From: Pyrocephalus nanus
Lineage: Eukaryota > Chordata > Aves > Passeriformes > Tyrannidae
Reading direction: 5' to 3'
NCBI GenBank assembly: GCA_038380795.1
Contig: CM076264.1
Span: 14,196,001 to 14,260,000, forward strand
DNA: 64,000 nucleotides
Made by a program: the position numbers and the translations under genes. The notes beneath the pieces are model-generated. The model searched no databases. It was not told the DNA's origin and saw only the letters and a list, made by a program, of their open reading frames with translations. Positions 25,387 to 39,859 of this stretch are shown here, piece after piece (position 1 is the first letter of the stretch; every line of letters starts with the position of its first letter).

Positions 25387-28300
25387 GGAAAAGTGTGCAG
25401 GGATTTATGTGTGTGGGTGGATTAGCTCTATAGGAAACCAAGTGAGTCATAATCAAATTATGCATAGTTTTATCAGTGTTTGAGGAATGTACAAACTAAT
25501 AATCAACATTGACATTTGACTGTTCTTGTAGTAATTCTCACTTCCTTATTCCTCACTTTACTCTGGAAAAAAGGGATTTTTGAAAGAGGAAAGTGTCAAA
25601 TTGTTTTTCAAATTAGAAAATCAAGGAAACCTAAACACTTTGAAACTAATCTAAAAAATGGATCACTTTACATGGATTCCATCTGCATGTCCTTCCAGTG
25701 ACAGAGGTGTGTCTTCCTGGGCATAACAGACACATGCATAAGAAGGAGAGATCTAGAGGAGAGACATTCTAGAGAAGTAGAGGAGATCTCATGACTCAAA
25801 GTCATAGAATACAGATATTTCACATCTTCCATATTCAGTTCTGGTGGTTCACAACTTTAAAAGCATTTTTCTCTCCCAAACAATGCAGTGGTATATGAGG
25901 ATGAGGAGGTTGAAGAGTATAATTAATAACAAGTAGGATATGTAAAAGCACAACTTCTCTGTGCCAGAGAAGCAATGAGTTCCTACCTGGTCCCTTTTGG
26001 GCTAAGCTGTTTGATCAGCTTCCCTCAGTCTCTGTGGATGTCCTTATACCAGTCTAATTGAAGGACCCCTGTTCTCTTTTTATTTTTGCTCTATGAAAAA
26101 TGCATTGGAGATGTCTTATAATGAACTTTGATATGGTGAAATGATAATAATGTACTAATTATATATAAAAATGTAATTACACTTGCTACTATTATAGAAA
26201 AACTCCCTTTATAATGAAGTGTTATGTTAGAAAAAAAGATTTCATTATAGGCGGAATCCTTTACTTGTTAATTTGGACTGTGATTCATCGCTTTAATATT
26301 AAAAAAATTCTAAGTTACTTTTGATGTTTCTCATTTATGGTTCATTTCTCTGCTCTGGCACCTTAAGATGCCAAAAATCACAAACTTATTTAAGACATAC
26401 TTAAAAATGCAGTAGTTCTTTAAAAGGAAGATGAGGAAAAAATGAGTAAAATTCCTTTTCCTGGTAAGAATATTTTATAATAGAATATGTAACCAGGTTA
26501 AATACCATGGCTGTCTTCTTGCTGACCAATTGCCTTTGCTTTTAAAACTTTCTTTCTCAACTAATGAAAGGAAGAACAGTATCAAAAGAGATCATTTAGA
26601 AAGGTCAGTTTATTGAGAGAAGCACCCAGTTACTTCTGAAAGACGCAATAAAGCGACAGTTCTGACCAAAAGTTGGGGGGAAAAAAAGGAAAAAGTGAAA
26701 GAGAGAGAATTAACATAATGTGATATTAGGTCTAATGTAACAAAATTGATATGAGTTCAGAATAAGAGTATTTTCCCTCTTGTATCATGAAAACAGTACT
26801 TCAGGTGTCCTAATGAGTCAGCAGGGTTTCCACTGCATTATGAGGTAGTTTGCAACCCATATGCTGCTTAAAAATCAGAGCGGGAAGGTGATGGTAAGGC
26901 AGTGATTTGCTAACGACAGAAAAAGACAGAAGTAATTTTCTAGAAAAGGAAATAGCATTTCCTAAACCAAAACAAGATTTCAAGGTGACAAAATATCTAA
27001 CCAACACCACTAAACTACATAGCCACTGAAAGGGGACAACTCTTGACCTTTTTAAAGTAAAAATATTTTTAATAAAGCATTCATCCTAGCTTATATCATC
27101 TTTTCAAGTACAGAGCTTCAGATTCCTTTTGCATGGAAGTCTCCCATCCCTGCCCATGTGTTGTTTCTTTCCCTTTATTTTGTTCAAGGTGGCCTCACTA
27201 AAAGAGAATCTTTCCCACCAGCCAGAAGCTCTCAGGGCTCCAGCCCTTGCTGGGGTGGATAATGGTTCTACCTCGCTATAGAAGTCAACCAAGCACGAGG
27301 AAGATGTTTATGCTTCTCTGTACTGGAGACCTAATGGAAGATACTTCTTTTTCCTAAATCCTTGCCTCATTTCTGTCTTTCGACTATTACAGCTGGAACA
27401 CCACTCATGGCAAAATTTATTTATCTACAGTTAAAGCTGGTGTATTCTGTATGATGCTTACACTGCTTCATGCTCCCCACCCTTCCTCCCTTGACAGATA
27501 CCTGTGTGGGAATGGCTTTCTGCTCCCTTTAGAGTTCATATCCATATATGTCTGTCAGCCAGCATATAAAGACTCTGAAGGCCTATATTTTTTTTCATAG
27601 GTACATCAGTGTCTTGCATGTTTTCCTCATGTTACAGTCTTGCAAAGCTGCCAAAGGTAAGACTCTCAGTCCCGTGAAGGTTCCCACCAAGAATTTTGGT
27701 CCACATAATTTTCCTTGCTCATTTTGGATAAAAAAAGAGATCCAGTAGCACATAGTGGTAACAAATATGGGGGAAAAAAAGGTGAATGTTACCATAAATA
27801 TTAATTAAGACTGTATCTTCTCCATCTACATAGTTTTATCTGCACTGGTCAGGAATCCTGAGTATTATTTTCCTGGACCACAATATAAGTAGCCCCTGTT
27901 AAAGTCACATGCAGTTACTCATATTCAGTGCTGATAGAAATTGGGTCTGATATTTTATTCTCTGTATGGCCTGTATTTGGCTAGTTCAAAATTTAAAAAA
28001 AAAAAAAAAAAAAAAAAGATTGGTATGGGGGGGCAGAACCAGGTCAGAAGTTTGGAGTCCTCTCCAAGCTAAAATTTGGGCCTTATACTTTAGTGATTGT
28101 TCAGCTGTTTCACCCTTCCAGATCCAAGGAGTTTGTGTGGAAGAGACATCGTTAAAATAATGTTCCTGGGGACAGTGACCACTCCTGTGCCTTGTGACAC
28201 CACTATCTCCCCTTGTAAACAATGCTGTACCATTGTGTTACACTGTGGTATTACTATACAATATTATTTATTTCCTGGTTTAAAGATTACCACATGGAAG

Positions 28301-28614
28301 CTAAAATAATATAGTATATAGAAAAAGAAAATATTTTGATATGAAGCACGACTGATTGGTGTTGATTCTGATGTACAATAATGCACTTATGCCTATAAGG
28401 CATAAAAAGTCCCGATCATGACACAAGAGTAGGTAGCTCTTCCACAACATCCCTGCAAAACATCCTCCTAATTAGTTCTTTCAGCAGCCTGGTGTAACAC
28501 ACTTCATGGGATTCATTTCCTCACAGTCAGCAAAACAGATTGTCATCTTAGTGTGTGTTTAAGCCTATATAATTAATTCCATGAAAATAATTTAAATGGG
28601 GCCCTACGCCTGGA
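25387..28614. other. Non-coding DNA with a poly-A run
   Basis: AT-rich sequence without a recognisable gene. A 23-A run lies at 27,995-28,017, but no retrocopy body precedes it. Confidence 0.55.
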
Positions 28615-28725
28615 AGGCTGAGAGAGGAAGAGAGGAACGGACATGTCCAAGGCCACAGAACAAGTCAGCTGTAGGACATGGGCGTTTTACCAACAGGGTT
28701 GACTGTTCTTCCAGCTGTCCTAGTC
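28615..28725. repeat. Old MIR-like SINE remnant
   Basis: The segment contains GACATGTCCAAGGCCACAGA and CAAGTCAGCTGTAGGACATG, which resemble the conserved core of MIR-type elements (the 'TGYCCAAGGYCACAC..CAAGTCAG' region). It is strongly diverged and called from remembered consensus only. Confidence 0.45.
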
Positions 28726-31700
28726 AAACAAGTCATTCCTTTGCCAATTAAAAATCCCTCAACATAGTAGTCAACTTACTTGCAAAATCAGCATGGGCAT
28801 TTGCGCATCCAATGGTGCAAATTTTGAGGATATTTTTGGGTTTGGATTTGAAGAGGCTATATACACAATTAAGGAAAAATGAGATCAGCTGGAGAGGTGG
28901 CACTGAATATATGCCTATACATTCCTAACCTCTAGCACTATTCTCTCCTTAGAGGGGGAAAAAAGTAAGAAAATCAGCAGAGATGTGAGGAAGGGCAGAG
29001 CAGAGACTTTTAAAATGGAGTAACAGATGTAGTCTGCAACAGGGCACTATGTGTCACTGAAGGAGATGTAATCGCTCCCACTACCACAATGCAGAATTCC
29101 CACCAATTTTTTTATCCTTTGTGAAAGAAGCACTCACATGAGTAACTGCAGATGAAGCAAAATTGGTTTTTCAGAGGAAAACTAGCTACAATTTTAATCA
29201 CAGAAAAGTTCTGAATTAGTAAAAAGGCATACTTCAGTCTGTTCCCTTTCCAGCAAGTTTCCCTCTCGCAAAGAGTGTGTTGGGATTCCTCAGATGTTTT
29301 GATATTTTTGGAGTGTTACTTCTGATCATATTAAAGCTATTAAAAAATGAGGGCCTTATTTTCTGCTTGGTAAAAATCACAGGGAAAAATGTGGAGAAAT
29401 GCTTAATTTAGACTTAATTATGCCTCTGCCCATGCAATTTCTGACTCCAAACAGCTATTCAGTGGTGGATGGAGTCTTGCCCTCCAGCTGTGCTCATCCC
29501 CCAGACCCTCATAGCATCTACCTCAACATACTTGCCTGGTAGCTGCACTGATGAGGCCCTGACAGATCTACTTGGCCAATGGCTACAGAGCTCAACAGGC
29601 ATTTAAACTCATTTACCCTCAGTACGTCTGGCAGTCAGAGATGCTAATGTTGACGTACTAGGCAAGTATTTCTCCTGCTAGCAAAGCCTCACATAGCAGA
29701 GCAATCACACAGATTTTTGACAGAAAGCACACCTTTGAAGGCTTTAAGATCCTTGCAGCCTTTAAAAATTTCATTCTAAGCTAGCCAGTTGCAAGATATT
29801 TCAAAAGCTTAAGCTTCCCATGATCAAAGGCGCTCTTGAATCACCCTATTATGTTCTCCTCCTTAAATCCTGTCTACTTGGCAGTGTTGGTGAAGAATTC
29901 GGCAATTTATTGCTTCTACTCATGAAACATATTGAAACATTCAAACTGCATGCTTATAGCTCCCCAGCAGTGTCATATGTTCTGTTGACATCTCAGGATC
30001 TGACAACATGCAGCAATATTTTTAGAAAATCAGATTGGTGTTTATTCCATCACTTAATTTAAAAAGCAGAAAAGTGATCAATGCTTAGTAATACCGTTGT
30101 GGGCAAGAAAAACACATAGTTGCCACTTTGCAGTCATAGACTTTGAAAGTAACAGCCATTTGAAAATAAAAATTGGGGATGAAATTTTCAGTCTCTGACT
30201 TTAAAATTTCTCACCGGTTTTGCCTGCTTCCCTGTCTGCAAAGGCAGGGTGTATTCAGACAGCAATGTGCAGGTGCCAGGTGGTTCACCACAAATGGTGG
30301 TTGGCCATACAGCTCCTCACCCGTGTTTTATCCATATTGCATTTGTTAGCATAAAATAAAAACATCCAGTGAAATAACTCAGTTGTACAACTTATGCCAG
30401 CATTTGGTCACCCATCTCAGCAAGGCTGGTCCAAAGCTGTAATCACCAGATATTTTTAGTTCAGAGAGCCTCCTTTGTGGGGCACCTTTCTATCACTGTC
30501 TGAACATCTCAGACAGGAAATCTCTGTCTCCATTTCCCACACTTTTATCAGTTATAAGCTATTTTATCTCTCTTTTTTGTACAACATAGTTGAGTATGAC
30601 TAAATGTGCTATTTGTCCATGGAACCTACATGATTGTTCATCCTTGCCATGATGTCAAACGCAACCTCTCTTCTTGTCAGAAGGGGAGAAAGAGCTTGAG
30701 ATAAAAAATAGGTACACTGTGTCCTACAGCTGGGCTATTGTTCCTGTCTGTTGGCTCATTTTTGAGGAGCAAGGACAGAAAGGCAGGAGTTGTTCCCAGG
30801 AAGAAAATCAGCTGCTGAGATAGCTACCAGCTCGACTCAGCTCCCTTTCTTACACAGGTTTGTGACCTACTGTTACCTAGTTGCATTCTGTTGTAGTCTA
30901 AGCCCTGACCTAGGCTTATAATTCCTTGGCTTTCTCAAATATAAAATAGCTTTCAAATGACAAAATATAAGCACCTGTGGTTAGCTCCAAAAGATTTGAA
31001 TCAGATCCCCATTTCAAGCACATCACCTCCAGATGGTCCAGTAAGCACCAGCCTCCACTGAATGAACAGTAGAGATTGCTAAAACGTTCTAAAACCACAA
31101 ATGACAGGAGAAAAAAAAGCATAATGCTTGTGGACTTGTGGGGGCAACTTCATTTAGCTCAGCAAGGGAGCCCAGGTAATTTTCTAAGTCCTGGCAAATC
31201 TGAACATTATCAATGCATACAGATGACCAAAAACTTGGAAGGCCATAAGCAGAAGCTCAGCAGTGCAGCAGAGAGAGTCACACACACTCATGGCTCTTTT
31301 AAATAAAACTTTGTGCTCAGTGCTGGAAAGACACTTTCCCTTACTGTGACATAGAGGAAGCACTTCAGGGCAACAGCAGCCAATTTGCTGTAATTTTAAT
31401 TTCCTTAGCATAGATAACCACTTGTCTTACGAACACTCTACTATATTCCATTTAGAATTATTAAGACTGTTCATGCAGTGAAGCCTAGTCAGCCTGATTA
31501 GGTGCAACAAATTACCCAGTGAAGTTTGCAAAGTCAGGTAGCCGGGTGATAAGTCTGACAGCTAGGAAAATCATGCAAACAAGAAAGACCTCAGAATACA
31601 ATATCACTTTATCATTCAAAAATAAATGAAAAATTAGATATTGGGGGGAGAAAAACATATTGACTCAAAACCACAGGAAATGAATGGGAAGCTTCTGTTA

Positions 31701-34700
31701 AGGTTGCATCTTGAATGAGATGTAACAGCAACAATCACCAGGATATATACTACAAATACAGGAGTATCCCACATTTCACCATAAAACTGCAGTACTCAAG
31801 CTGGGCAAACTGCTGCTGATAGTAAACCAAGAAGTCCATAAAATCTGCCTAGAAGGTTTGCTAACTTTTGAGGAGGTATTCATTGTCAATGGGTTATTCA
31901 ATTTCAAATATTTCAGTTGAAGAGCGCTCATTTGAAAATGCTGATTTAACATCCATGATGAAAGGTACGAATTGTGGAAGGTCCCAAATACATAATAATA
32001 TGAAACCAAAATCCTTCTGAGAGATTATTAACTGAGAATTCCAGTCACAAGTAATCTCTTGCAGATTTTCCTTGCTGCAAATACAACTATCAATACACTC
32101 TTAATAAACTTGAATGTCAATTATTTTTAGCCAGAAAAATGTCACAAAAGACAGATATTCTGCCCCAGGAGCTTTACAAGTCAAAGACTGAGTCACTACA
32201 TAGCAATGTGTAGCAAGCAGCAATATTTAGCTAAAGCACTGATCCTGAAATTGTTAAAATTCTCCTGATTTTGTGTACCGCCAACAACTTCTTATTCAGA
32301 ACTATGGCAGCTTGAGTCCTGCTCTTTGGGGAATATCTGCAAGACATTTCAGTATCTGATTCTTCAAGTAGCTCATTAGGGTGATGAAAAGCCACATGAT
32401 GAAGGGGCAGTGCCATGCATGAGGAGCTAGGGGTTCCTGTTGTCTTGAATTATTAACAAGTCAATATTTAGTGGACTGTTCCTGCCTGCCTGCCTACAGC
32501 AGGTGGTACCCCACTGCCTTTCACTTGGAAAGCATCTGCTTGCTCTGAGCCTCCCCAGAGCTTGCTCCAGTCATTTGTTCGATTTAAGACAGACACTGTC
32601 ATTATTCCGTGCAGCACTTCACAGAAATATTTCCTACTAAATGCTTGAACCATCTGAGCAGCACTAGGCAGGCTGCAGGCTTCATTAATAATGCATCCCT
32701 GCTTATCAATAGATTTAGACAACTGGTATTTAGAAGCTTCTTCAGAAGGACTGGATTTTTTTCACACCAGTTAGCTTCATTCTGTCAGTTCCTTGATGTA
32801 GACATTACATCCAACTGAGTTCTGAAAGGCAGAGGTGCTAAAATTTTATTTGAGCTGTTCCCTTGCTTTGGAGCACCATTTGACTGATGTAACTCTGAAG
32901 ATCAGCCCCTCTGTTTTGCTATTCTTTGCTGGTTTCAGGGTTTGGGGGAAGGGATGGAGGTGAGGTTACATTTACATTAAAACGTAAATTTGCCTTTATC
33001 TTACTTGAAATACATCGAAGCATTGGCTTTACATTCTCAACAAATTCATCTTTCACTAAAACTTCTCTGGACTGAGCTCACAAATGAGGCAAGAAGATTC
33101 AGTATTAGTTACCTCATGATTTGCAGAGTTGTGAAAACACTTTTGGCAAAGCAGTTGGGGTGCTATATACAGACTGAAATCCATCAAACTGCTGCTCAGA
33201 TCAAAAGCAGCGCAAAAGAAATTTTTAATTTAGGTAAAGGTAATTCAATATAGGGAAAGAGAAAATAGAGATACAACTCCATTTTGGAAAGAAAAAAAAA
33301 ACAAGAAAAAAAAAAAAAAGGCAGCCTTGAATATGCTTGGATCCTTTTTGGTACTCATAGTAAGCCTTCCTTTGGGATCAGATTTCCCCACCATCACCCC
33401 CGTGCTGAAGCCCACTGCCTTCAGATGTATTTTCAGATTATTTCTGCAGTTTTCTTGTTTGCTGGACTGGTTCTAGTCGATAACTAAAAACCATTTTTTG
33501 GTTTGGCTTTTATGAAGCATTCAAACAAATGGTAAGAAAAACTTAATATGTACAGATCTTACCTACACTGTCATTTTTATTTATAGTTTATGGAAGTCTC
33601 TTTCAGCCCTGTTACCTCCCTCCCTGCATGAGAAGAAGCCACTGTTTCCTGTAGTTTCTGCCTATTAATCTCTATAGATGCTCGTCTCTAGCTGATGTGA
33701 ACAATCCACTCAGCAAGTTTACATTTTTTGGTAGATCCAGAATGATCCAGAGCTTTCACATGCCCCTTGTCTCAGGCTTGCACAAGGAAGCCAGCTTTTC
33801 TTTCTTTCTCTCTTTGCTTGACGTAAAACCTTGAATCCTAATGACAGGAAATCTTCAGTTGAAGAAATTACATGAGAGAAACAGCAGCAGCAAGTATGGA
33901 AATATTAATAGCAATGGGCAAAGTTTGCTGTCAGGCTAACTGCAGGTTGCTTTTACAATAGATGGTTTTCAATGTAGAATTGTTGGCTGCTAATCGAATA
34001 ATTACATATCACTTTTTTTCCCCTCCTCCCCTCCTGGACCAGTAGGATTCACTGCACATGCCCAGATTAATCACATGTGCACATTAGAATTAATACCTTT
34101 TGGACCTATCAGAGACACTGGACATCAAGCAAGACTCCATGTGAGCAGGTATCCAATCTGCTGTTCAAGGCATAGTTCATTTAAATGCCCTGGTGGCTGG
34201 CAAATTAAGGACATGAGGCTGTACCCATCCAGCTGAGAAGTACTCAGCCAGCACCAGAAGAATTGGATGCAGTTTGTACACTGTGCTTTGTGAATAAACA
34301 AGCAGTTATTAAAATGTGGACACTGGCACGTGACTGGGGGCTGCTGTACACTGACTAAGAGTTTGTTGAAGTTCATAGGAAGCTAAAGGTTGTCCAAAAA
34401 GGGCAGAATTTGGCTGTAATGAATAGGATGGCATTCTCGCTATAAACAAGGGAAGCTGAGCTGTAGCTGCAGCTGCTGCTGTGCGTACAACAGAAGTGTC
34501 TGTTTCAAATATCTGTCAAGAACTGAACATGAAACAAAATTCTGTCATGCTCCAAGGACAGAAAATGGGGGAATAAAGCCAGAGTTTAAAAAACCAAATA
34601 GTTTATTCTAATGGTTTTATGCAAATATATGAGAAATGAAATTATTTCAATCACAACTCTTCTAACTCCTTTGAATTACACAACGGGTGTCCATTTTCAG

Positions 34701-35089
34701 TGGACTGAAGCTTTTCATAATGACACTTTTTACAGGGGACTGAACATCCATGCTGAAAGGACCTCTCTGGGTGTAGTATGCGTCCTATCCCTGTCCACTG
34801 CAACTAGGTCACACATGATTTCTCCAAAGATGTAAGAGCATATTTCAGAAGGATGACTTTTGGATCAAAAGGCAGTTCAATCTCTCTGCCTTTAATTTCA
34901 CAGCCTAGCTAAGAGGTGCCAGCAGGAACTAATTCACAGCTCTGTCCACCAGTAACTATGCTGTTGTTAAAAACCTGTTTATTAAATTAAGAATTATGAC
35001 TTACAGCAGAGGAATTGTAATGCATAAACTACGGGGTTTATGCTTTGTTTTCTTTTTTTAAGGCATAAATTCCCTGATGCAATCATTAG
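28726..35089. other. Non-coding DNA, no gene recognised
   Basis: About 6 kb with only short chance frames. A-rich patches occur near 33,284-33,320. No repeats or RNA genes were recognised with confidence. Confidence 0.55.
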
Positions 35090-35406
35090 GAGCCGACAAG
35101 AAAGATGGAAAGGGACTCTTCACAAGGCCATGTAGTGACAGGACAAGAGGGAATGGCTTCAAACCGAAAGAGAGCAGGTTTTGATTAAATATTAGGAAGA
35201 AATTCTTTACTGTGAAGGTGGTGAGGCCCTGGGGCAGGTTGCCCAGAGAAGGTGTGGATGCCCCATCCCTGAAAGTGTTCAAAGGCAGTTTGGATGGGGC
35301 CCTGAGCAACCTGGTCTAGTGGAAGGTGTCCTGCTCACAGCAGGGGGGTTGGAACTGGATGATCTTTAAGGTTCCTTCCTACCCAAACCTTCTATGATTC
35401 TATGAT
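35090..35406 (+). mobile_element. CR1 LINE 3' fragment, plus orientation
   Basis: This is the 3' end of a chicken-repeat-1 non-LTR retrotransposon. Diagnostic pieces in order are a GGACTCTTCACAAGGCCATG region, GAAATTCTTTACTGTGAAGG, GAGGCCCTGGGGCAGGTTGC and the terminal TTCTATGATTCTATGAT octamer repeat. Only the last part of the element and the 3' UTR are present, the usual 5' truncation of CR1. The good match to the remembered consensus suggests moderate age. Confidence 0.9.
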
Positions 35407-38312
35407 ATCCCTCTAACAGGGCAAAATTCACCTGCCACATAACCAAAGTAAGCAACAGATCCTCTTCCCCATCTGTATATAATCTTGATATATAACTTTG
35501 TATTTTCAGTGGACAGAAAAAATGCAGTAGAAAATAGGAATATGCAACAGGAACGTGCAAAAGCAAGGAAGGAGCAAAGAAGCAAAAGCAGCAGCTCTTC
35601 CTGAAGCTGAAGCAGTAGCCACATAGGAATAGGAGGACTGAACTTCATACTTTGACTTGAAGATGGAGAACACCTTTCTAAGTTGGCGTGTTCTTCATCA
35701 GGACAGTGAGATTCCTCTTATCACCACAGGAAATTATTTCACCCTCAGGCTAGTCTGAGTTTTTTCTGACATAAAATCAGAATAAAAATTCTAATTTTTT
35801 ACAGGCTCTTATTTTTCTCACTTCATGCACAGTGGAAGAAAAAAAAAAAAAGAGAGGAAATAAGAAACCAGTAAACTGGTTTAATAATTTTTAAAGAGAT
35901 TTTAAATGATACTCACTTTATCAAGGCTGATGAAAATGACAGTGGTGTCAGAGGGTAACAGGTTGCTAATAAATACAATAGTTTAGGAAAGTGCTATTCT
36001 TGTCGTGGAAAAATATATTCTGAGAAAAATAATACCACTGTAATTCAGTTTTGAAAGCTATAGAGACTTCTTAGATGAGGAATGCAGTTATTAAAGGCAA
36101 AAGTACACAATATGTTGTAATGAAATGGTTGTGCTACACACTTCATTAAACGTTTTGTGAGACACCTGGGAAATTCCAGCTCTCCCCCCTCAGAAGGAAA
36201 CGTTTGACATGGCTGGATCACTAGAGGAAGCACACAGAGCAAGGCTGCAACAAAAAAACACACTGCCTTGGCAACTCCAGCCTGCAAGCAAAGCTGAATG
36301 TGAGGAAAGATTAACCAAGGGGCTACAGTAACTTGCATTTATTCTTCCAGTGCAAGAATTAAGATTACAGGGATTCATTGAGAAAGACCTGAACACTTCC
36401 AGTATTCAAAAGCAAGTTGATATAAGCAAAGCTGAAGTTTGTTCTGAGCGACAGTGCCGGGGAAAATCCGACAGACTGTGCATCGCACATGTCCATTGGA
36501 AGAAAACACACTTGTCATATGAGATGCTGAAAAGCTTAAAAATTCAGAGAGCACAGTAGGGAGTCTTCCAGGAGGATTCAAAGGACTGATATGTTTTGAA
36601 TGTGTTGAGTGTTTGATTTACAATATTTAAAGGTAGAAAATAAAGGGGGAAAAGCAGTCAAATTTTATAGGAATCTCAGAGTAACACGAAGTAAGGAAGG
36701 GCAGCCATACTGGAATATCTCTGATATTTGCATGATCATTTCAAAATTTGTGTAAAAGAAAATCCCCAAACACCCAAACAAAAAAAGGAAAACAAACCCC
36801 TAACTCTGTGCTTTAACATTATGATCAGCAGTGCTGAAATAATACTGTTTACAAAGCATTTTTAGCACATTTCATAGTTCTAGTTCACTGTAATCCACTA
36901 TTCCTTTCAGATGTGCAGCAAAAGCACATTACAGACACAAGAATGAGTTCTGAAGAAACTGCTTCTATCACAGAATCCAGGGAGCTGCTGAAGTGCTGCA
37001 TCTTCCTTAAAAGAATTTATAATCATGCTGTAAACTTGAGGAATACACCCAGCAGAGTGTCCAAGAGCAACATGAAGATACTGTTGAACAATGTTATAGA
37101 AATAAAATGTAATATAAATTGTGGAAATGTCTGTTTTTACTCATGGTTTATCAAAGCTTTCAGCCTATTAACTACACTGTTTTCCCTCAACTAGAATTTA
37201 CAATATGCTCATTTGAGCACTGTAATGTAAAACAAAGATCAAATAAAGATCAAAATAAAGATCAAAATTTTAAATAATTACTTTCAGTGGCAAAGCTTTT
37301 GTTAGTGTCTTAGAGTAACTGCAATAACAATTAATTCTGCCCATACCCATAGATTCCCCCTCAGAAAGCCCCTCTGGATCTGAAGAGCTCCCAGCCCCCA
37401 AACGTGTCATCTGGCATGCACATAAAACAGTATTTCAGTCTCAAACTTCTCTCCTTGAAACAGCAATTAGAAAATTCAGCAGTGAAATGCTCTTTATGGT
37501 CAACAGTCAAGTCTACCTTCACCCTCCCTCCTGTATCCCCTCACAAACGTGTCTGTGTGCCAAAAATCAAGTGTAGGGGTGGGCACAACTCTCCACACGC
37601 AGCAATCTCATCTCAGTGTGGAACCTTTGCTGGGTGGTCCTGCAGGACTCTGTGGCAGGAGATAAATCCAAGTCCTAAACTGTCAGTAACCTCCCGATCC
37701 CAGTAGCATTAATTTCTAGGGCATTCATGACTTGTGATGTTCCAGGCATAATTTTCTTCCTTTATACACAATGTTAATCTCAGCCTGGGAATGGTTTGGT
37801 TGGTTACTGTGATTATTTCACTGGCAGAGAGCTCACTGGTGGAGCTGTGTCTCCTTGGGTAAGAGGCTGTAACACAAAGCTATTCCTATCCTAACACGTA
37901 ATTTTTTTCTGGTGTATGCATATCTAATGCAACTCTATAAACTAAGTCTGAAATATATAAAGATTGCCAAGACATCACTCACAAACTGACAAAAATATTT
38001 TAAAAATATAGGAAACGCTGGTCTTAGGTTTCTTTGTACAACCTTCTGTTTCTTCAAGAAACACCAGTCTAGTACAATCTTAAACATCATTATAATTTCT
38101 CTTTTTTCTTCTCCCTACCAAATCACTGCCTTATTCAACAAACATTTCCATAGGAAATACTGTTCAATGAATGGATCATTCCAAACCATATTCTCACACA
38201 CTCCACATTCCTGCACTGAAAATAAAATTATCAATTCCTGTGTCATCCATTTCATCACGTTTTACAGCAAGAATGCATGCATTTTCACATACAAAGCCTC
38301 CACCAGCAGAAA
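35407..38312. other. Non-coding DNA, no gene recognised
   Basis: No exon or RNA gene seen. A short tandem run of AAAGATCAAAAT-like units (about three copies) lies at 37,232-37,267. Confidence 0.55.
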
Positions 38313-38388
38313 AAATTATTATTATTGCCTTTTTATAGATGGAGAACTAAGAACCAGAGTGATTAAAGTCAAAATGCCAAGTGACCAC
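38313..38388. repeat. Old MIR-like SINE remnant
   Basis: The sequence ATTATTATTGCC, TTTTTATAGATGGAGAACTAAG, then AGTGATTAAAGTC follows the order of the MIR-type 'ATTTTACAGATGRGGAAACTGAG..TTAAGTGACTT' core. Short, diverged and called from memory. Confidence 0.4.
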
Positions 38389-39794
38389 TAATCTTCTAAA
38401 CAACGCTGAGACTGAAATGAATTCTACAGTAGAAACCTCATGTTCATTGATTCTGAGGCCATTTTTTTTTTGGTCCTGTAACTTCCTCCTGAATTTATTA
38501 CACATTGTCCAAATGGGACAGTAAGAGCTAGGAGTCCTAGAGACACAATTCTCCTCTTGACTTGTTGTTTTGAGACACTTTTCCCCTCTGCCATGGCACT
38601 AAGTGTAATGCCACAGACGAGTCCCCTATATCCTAACTCTGAAGGGCAAGCCAGAGGGTTTATGTTAAGCTTTATTTATTGATATTCTGCCATCAAATAA
38701 AACAAGCCCTCTGAAGAGGTTCTTACAAAATACATTGTGGTGCAGATTTCAACAAAGGGAGAAAGCATGAGGAAGTATTGGGATAATAGCTCCTCTTCCA
38801 GCACTTCCCAATAACAAGGAATGTGCTCTCAGGTGTATGAGGTATTGTTTAAAGCCAAAATTAAAACATCCCTCTATTTATAGTGTGAGCATGGACTTTG
38901 GAAAAGACTTAGGATGAGAATTTTTCCTCCTTGTTTAATTTTTGTTTGCAAAGCTGAAGAGCTCTGCAGGGAGCTAAAATGAATAGAAAAGTCTGGTTTA
39001 ACATAGCTTTTGGCCATTCTTGTTTCAGTTCTGTATCTTTTAACCTCCAGGGCATAATCTTTCCTCCTAATCAACCCCCTTTTGCATTCCTTATGGTTTC
39101 TCTTCTTACTTTTAACACACAGTTTAAGATGACTCCCATTTCAGGGAGACCTATACTCCTTCCTAATAGTATCATCTTGCTTGCTGCTAAAACTTTTTTG
39201 ATTCAAAGTTATTATATGCCTCCTCCACGTTCATGTAATCTTCCCACTACTCACTAAATAGCCTCAGTTTTTCAATTTGCCTTTGTAAGGCCCCAGAAGC
39301 ACAGATTTATCTTTTACGTGTCTCAGAGAGAGATTTGGACAAAATTGAATCTGCTCTAAGCGTAGTTTTTATGTCCAAACCCATTAGGTCTTGCTGTTCA
39401 GTGAATGCATTATTTTTTGCTAGTTCAATGATTGTTTAGGGAAAAAAAAACAACACCTACCTTCATTTACTGCCAAGAATACCCAAGACCTGATTTTATC
39501 AGAAAATAAAGTTGGAAAAAAAGTTACAGTATTCAAAAGTCCGGTTTTTCAATGGACATCTTTTGTGTTTGATTTGAGTAAGTTAAAGACTTCCATGATC
39601 ACATAAATTCCACTACTGTTTGCTGCCCTTAACTCCCACCACCCTGCTCCACATCAAAATGGATATTATTATTATCCAGTTCCACAGCTTGCATATTTCT
39701 CCACATCCCTCTTCCTGTTGGTTCCATTTTTTATTTCACTAACAGACAGTTCTATCTCACTGCCCAAGTATATATTTCTCGCGGTAGTAGTGGA
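38389..39794. other. Non-coding DNA, nothing recognised
   Basis: No gene, RNA or confident repeat seen. Confidence 0.55.
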
Positions 39795-39859
39795 TCAAGG
39801 TTTGGACTTGATGATCTCAGAGGTTCTTTCCAACCCAGCTGATTCTATAGTTCTATGAT
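39795..39859 (+). mobile_element. CR1 LINE 3'-end stub, plus orientation
   Basis: Short CR1 3' terminus: GGTTTGGACTTGATGATCTC, then AGAGGTTCTTTCCAACCCAG, then GATTCTATAGTTCTATGATC, the tail octamers with one change. Only the last 65 bp or so is present. Confidence 0.8.

Noticed and set aside
27995..28017. 23-A run as the tail of a processed gene copy
   Set aside because: No coding-like body precedes it and no target duplication was seen.
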